Source: an uncultured Cryptobacterium sp. (lineage in GTDB: Bacteria > Actinomycetota > Coriobacteriia > Coriobacteriales > Eggerthellaceae). From it: a stretch of DNA of 5,715 nucleotides. Within the stretch, counting starts at the first letter, position 1. Each line of letters opens with the position of its first letter. Positions 5,491 to 5,715 of this stretch are shown here, one piece after another. The stretch is from assembly GCA_900554685.1 (NCBI GenBank), contig USIG01000110.1, forward strand, positions 1-5,715, in the 5' to 3' direction. Position numbers and translations under genes: made by a program. Below the pieces are notes generated by a model. The model was not told where the DNA came from, searched no databases, and was given only the letters and a program-made list of their open reading frames with translations.

Positions 5491-5715
5491 TATGCGAAAC
5501 AGACCTGTATACGCAATAAAGCACATTAGATTGTAATCATTTTGAGGGCATCTGCACAGTTAATTTTTTAAATGGTTGCACGTTTGTACAAGGTATTGCA
5601 AATCAACTTTTAACGTTAGGCATCACATCATCAACACAATTAAAAAAAGTTCTTGACACAAAGGTGTGAAAGTAAGAAACTTATTCCTGCTGAAAACGCG
5701 CCGTTACCTCAGCTG
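5491..5715. other. AT-rich intergenic DNA, no gene seen
   Basis: This is the distal part of the 685-nt gap between the operon start and the right edge. It contains short A/T tracts (5561-5571, 5642-5648) and no ORF with a credible ribosome site. It probably holds the promoter region of the minus-strand operon and of whatever gene lies to the right. I cannot place the operon promoter confidently. Confidence 0.6.
5653..5681 (+). promoter_or_regulatory. Candidate rightward promoter with inverted repeat in the spacer
   Basis: A perfect TTGACA (5653-5658) follows an A-rich tract (5642-5648) resembling an UP element. At 17-nt spacing the -10 position is GAAACT (5676-5681), a poor match to TATAAT. 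ACAC-AAAG-GTGT (5656-5667) overlaps the -35 box and spacer and could be an operator. It would drive a gene beyond the right edge. The weak -10 box keeps confidence low. Confidence 0.3.

Noticed and set aside
5385..5519. 44-residue plus-strand ORF beginning ATGCATGAAAGC
   Set aside because: Only a weak AAGAG upstream, Arg-rich and without similarity I recognise. It crosses several hairpins, so chance is more likely.
5563..5591. Minus-strand promoter TTGTAC-17-AAAAAT for the operon
   Set aside because: Both boxes are poor matches in AT-rich DNA, so it is not distinguishable from chance without 5'-end data.
5031..5715. M-box (ykoK) magnesium riboswitch
   Set aside because: Searched by eye on both strands for the conserved GTTAGGTGAGGCTCC and the GCTGCTGCCCAAA / GGATGCTTGTCC core words. 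None is present in order. A covariance-model scan would settle it.

Overview
The window carries four protein genes and one long gene-free stretch. Base composition is mixed, about half G+C in the genes. The combination of an NRAMP-related magnesium transporter (NRMT) with an actinobacterial-style PRC-barrel/MgtE_N/CBS protein suggests an anaerobic actinobacterium of the Coriobacteriia (Eggerthellaceae-like). That placement is an inference from protein style; no marker gene is present.

Layout. Positions 1-1332 (+) hold the 3' part of an NhaC-family antiporter gene whose start lies left of the window. It converges on a three-gene minus-strand operon, and the two transcription units share a bidirectional terminator at about 1495-1527. 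Read 5' to 3' on the minus strand, the operon is: a membrane-anchored MgtE_N/CBS protein lacking the MgtE channel (5030-3684); after 25 nt, an NRAMP-fold transporter with the substituted metal site typical of NRMT magnesium transporters (3658-2285); after 3 nt, 5-formyltetrahydrofolate cyclo-ligase (2281-1544).

Positions 5031-5715 (685 nt) contain no convincing gene. The half nearest the operon is dense in inverted repeats. The last hairpin has a GGAA (GNRA) loop and encloses the Shine-Dalgarno sequence and the A of the start codon of the first operon gene. The right edge carries a TTGACA box with an A-rich upstream tract, pointing rightward out of the window.

How it may work. The first two operon genes look like a magnesium unit: the magnesium-sensing cytosolic half of MgtE, cut from its channel and anchored by one membrane helix, co-expressed with an unrelated Mg2+ transporter. 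The most interesting hypothesis is that this protein gates or stabilises the NRMT partner, and that the folded leader controls translation of the operon. I see no M-box (ykoK) or yybP-ykoY riboswitch signature. If the leader senses something, it is a class I do not recognise. This is hypothesis; only the motifs and inverted repeats are direct observations.
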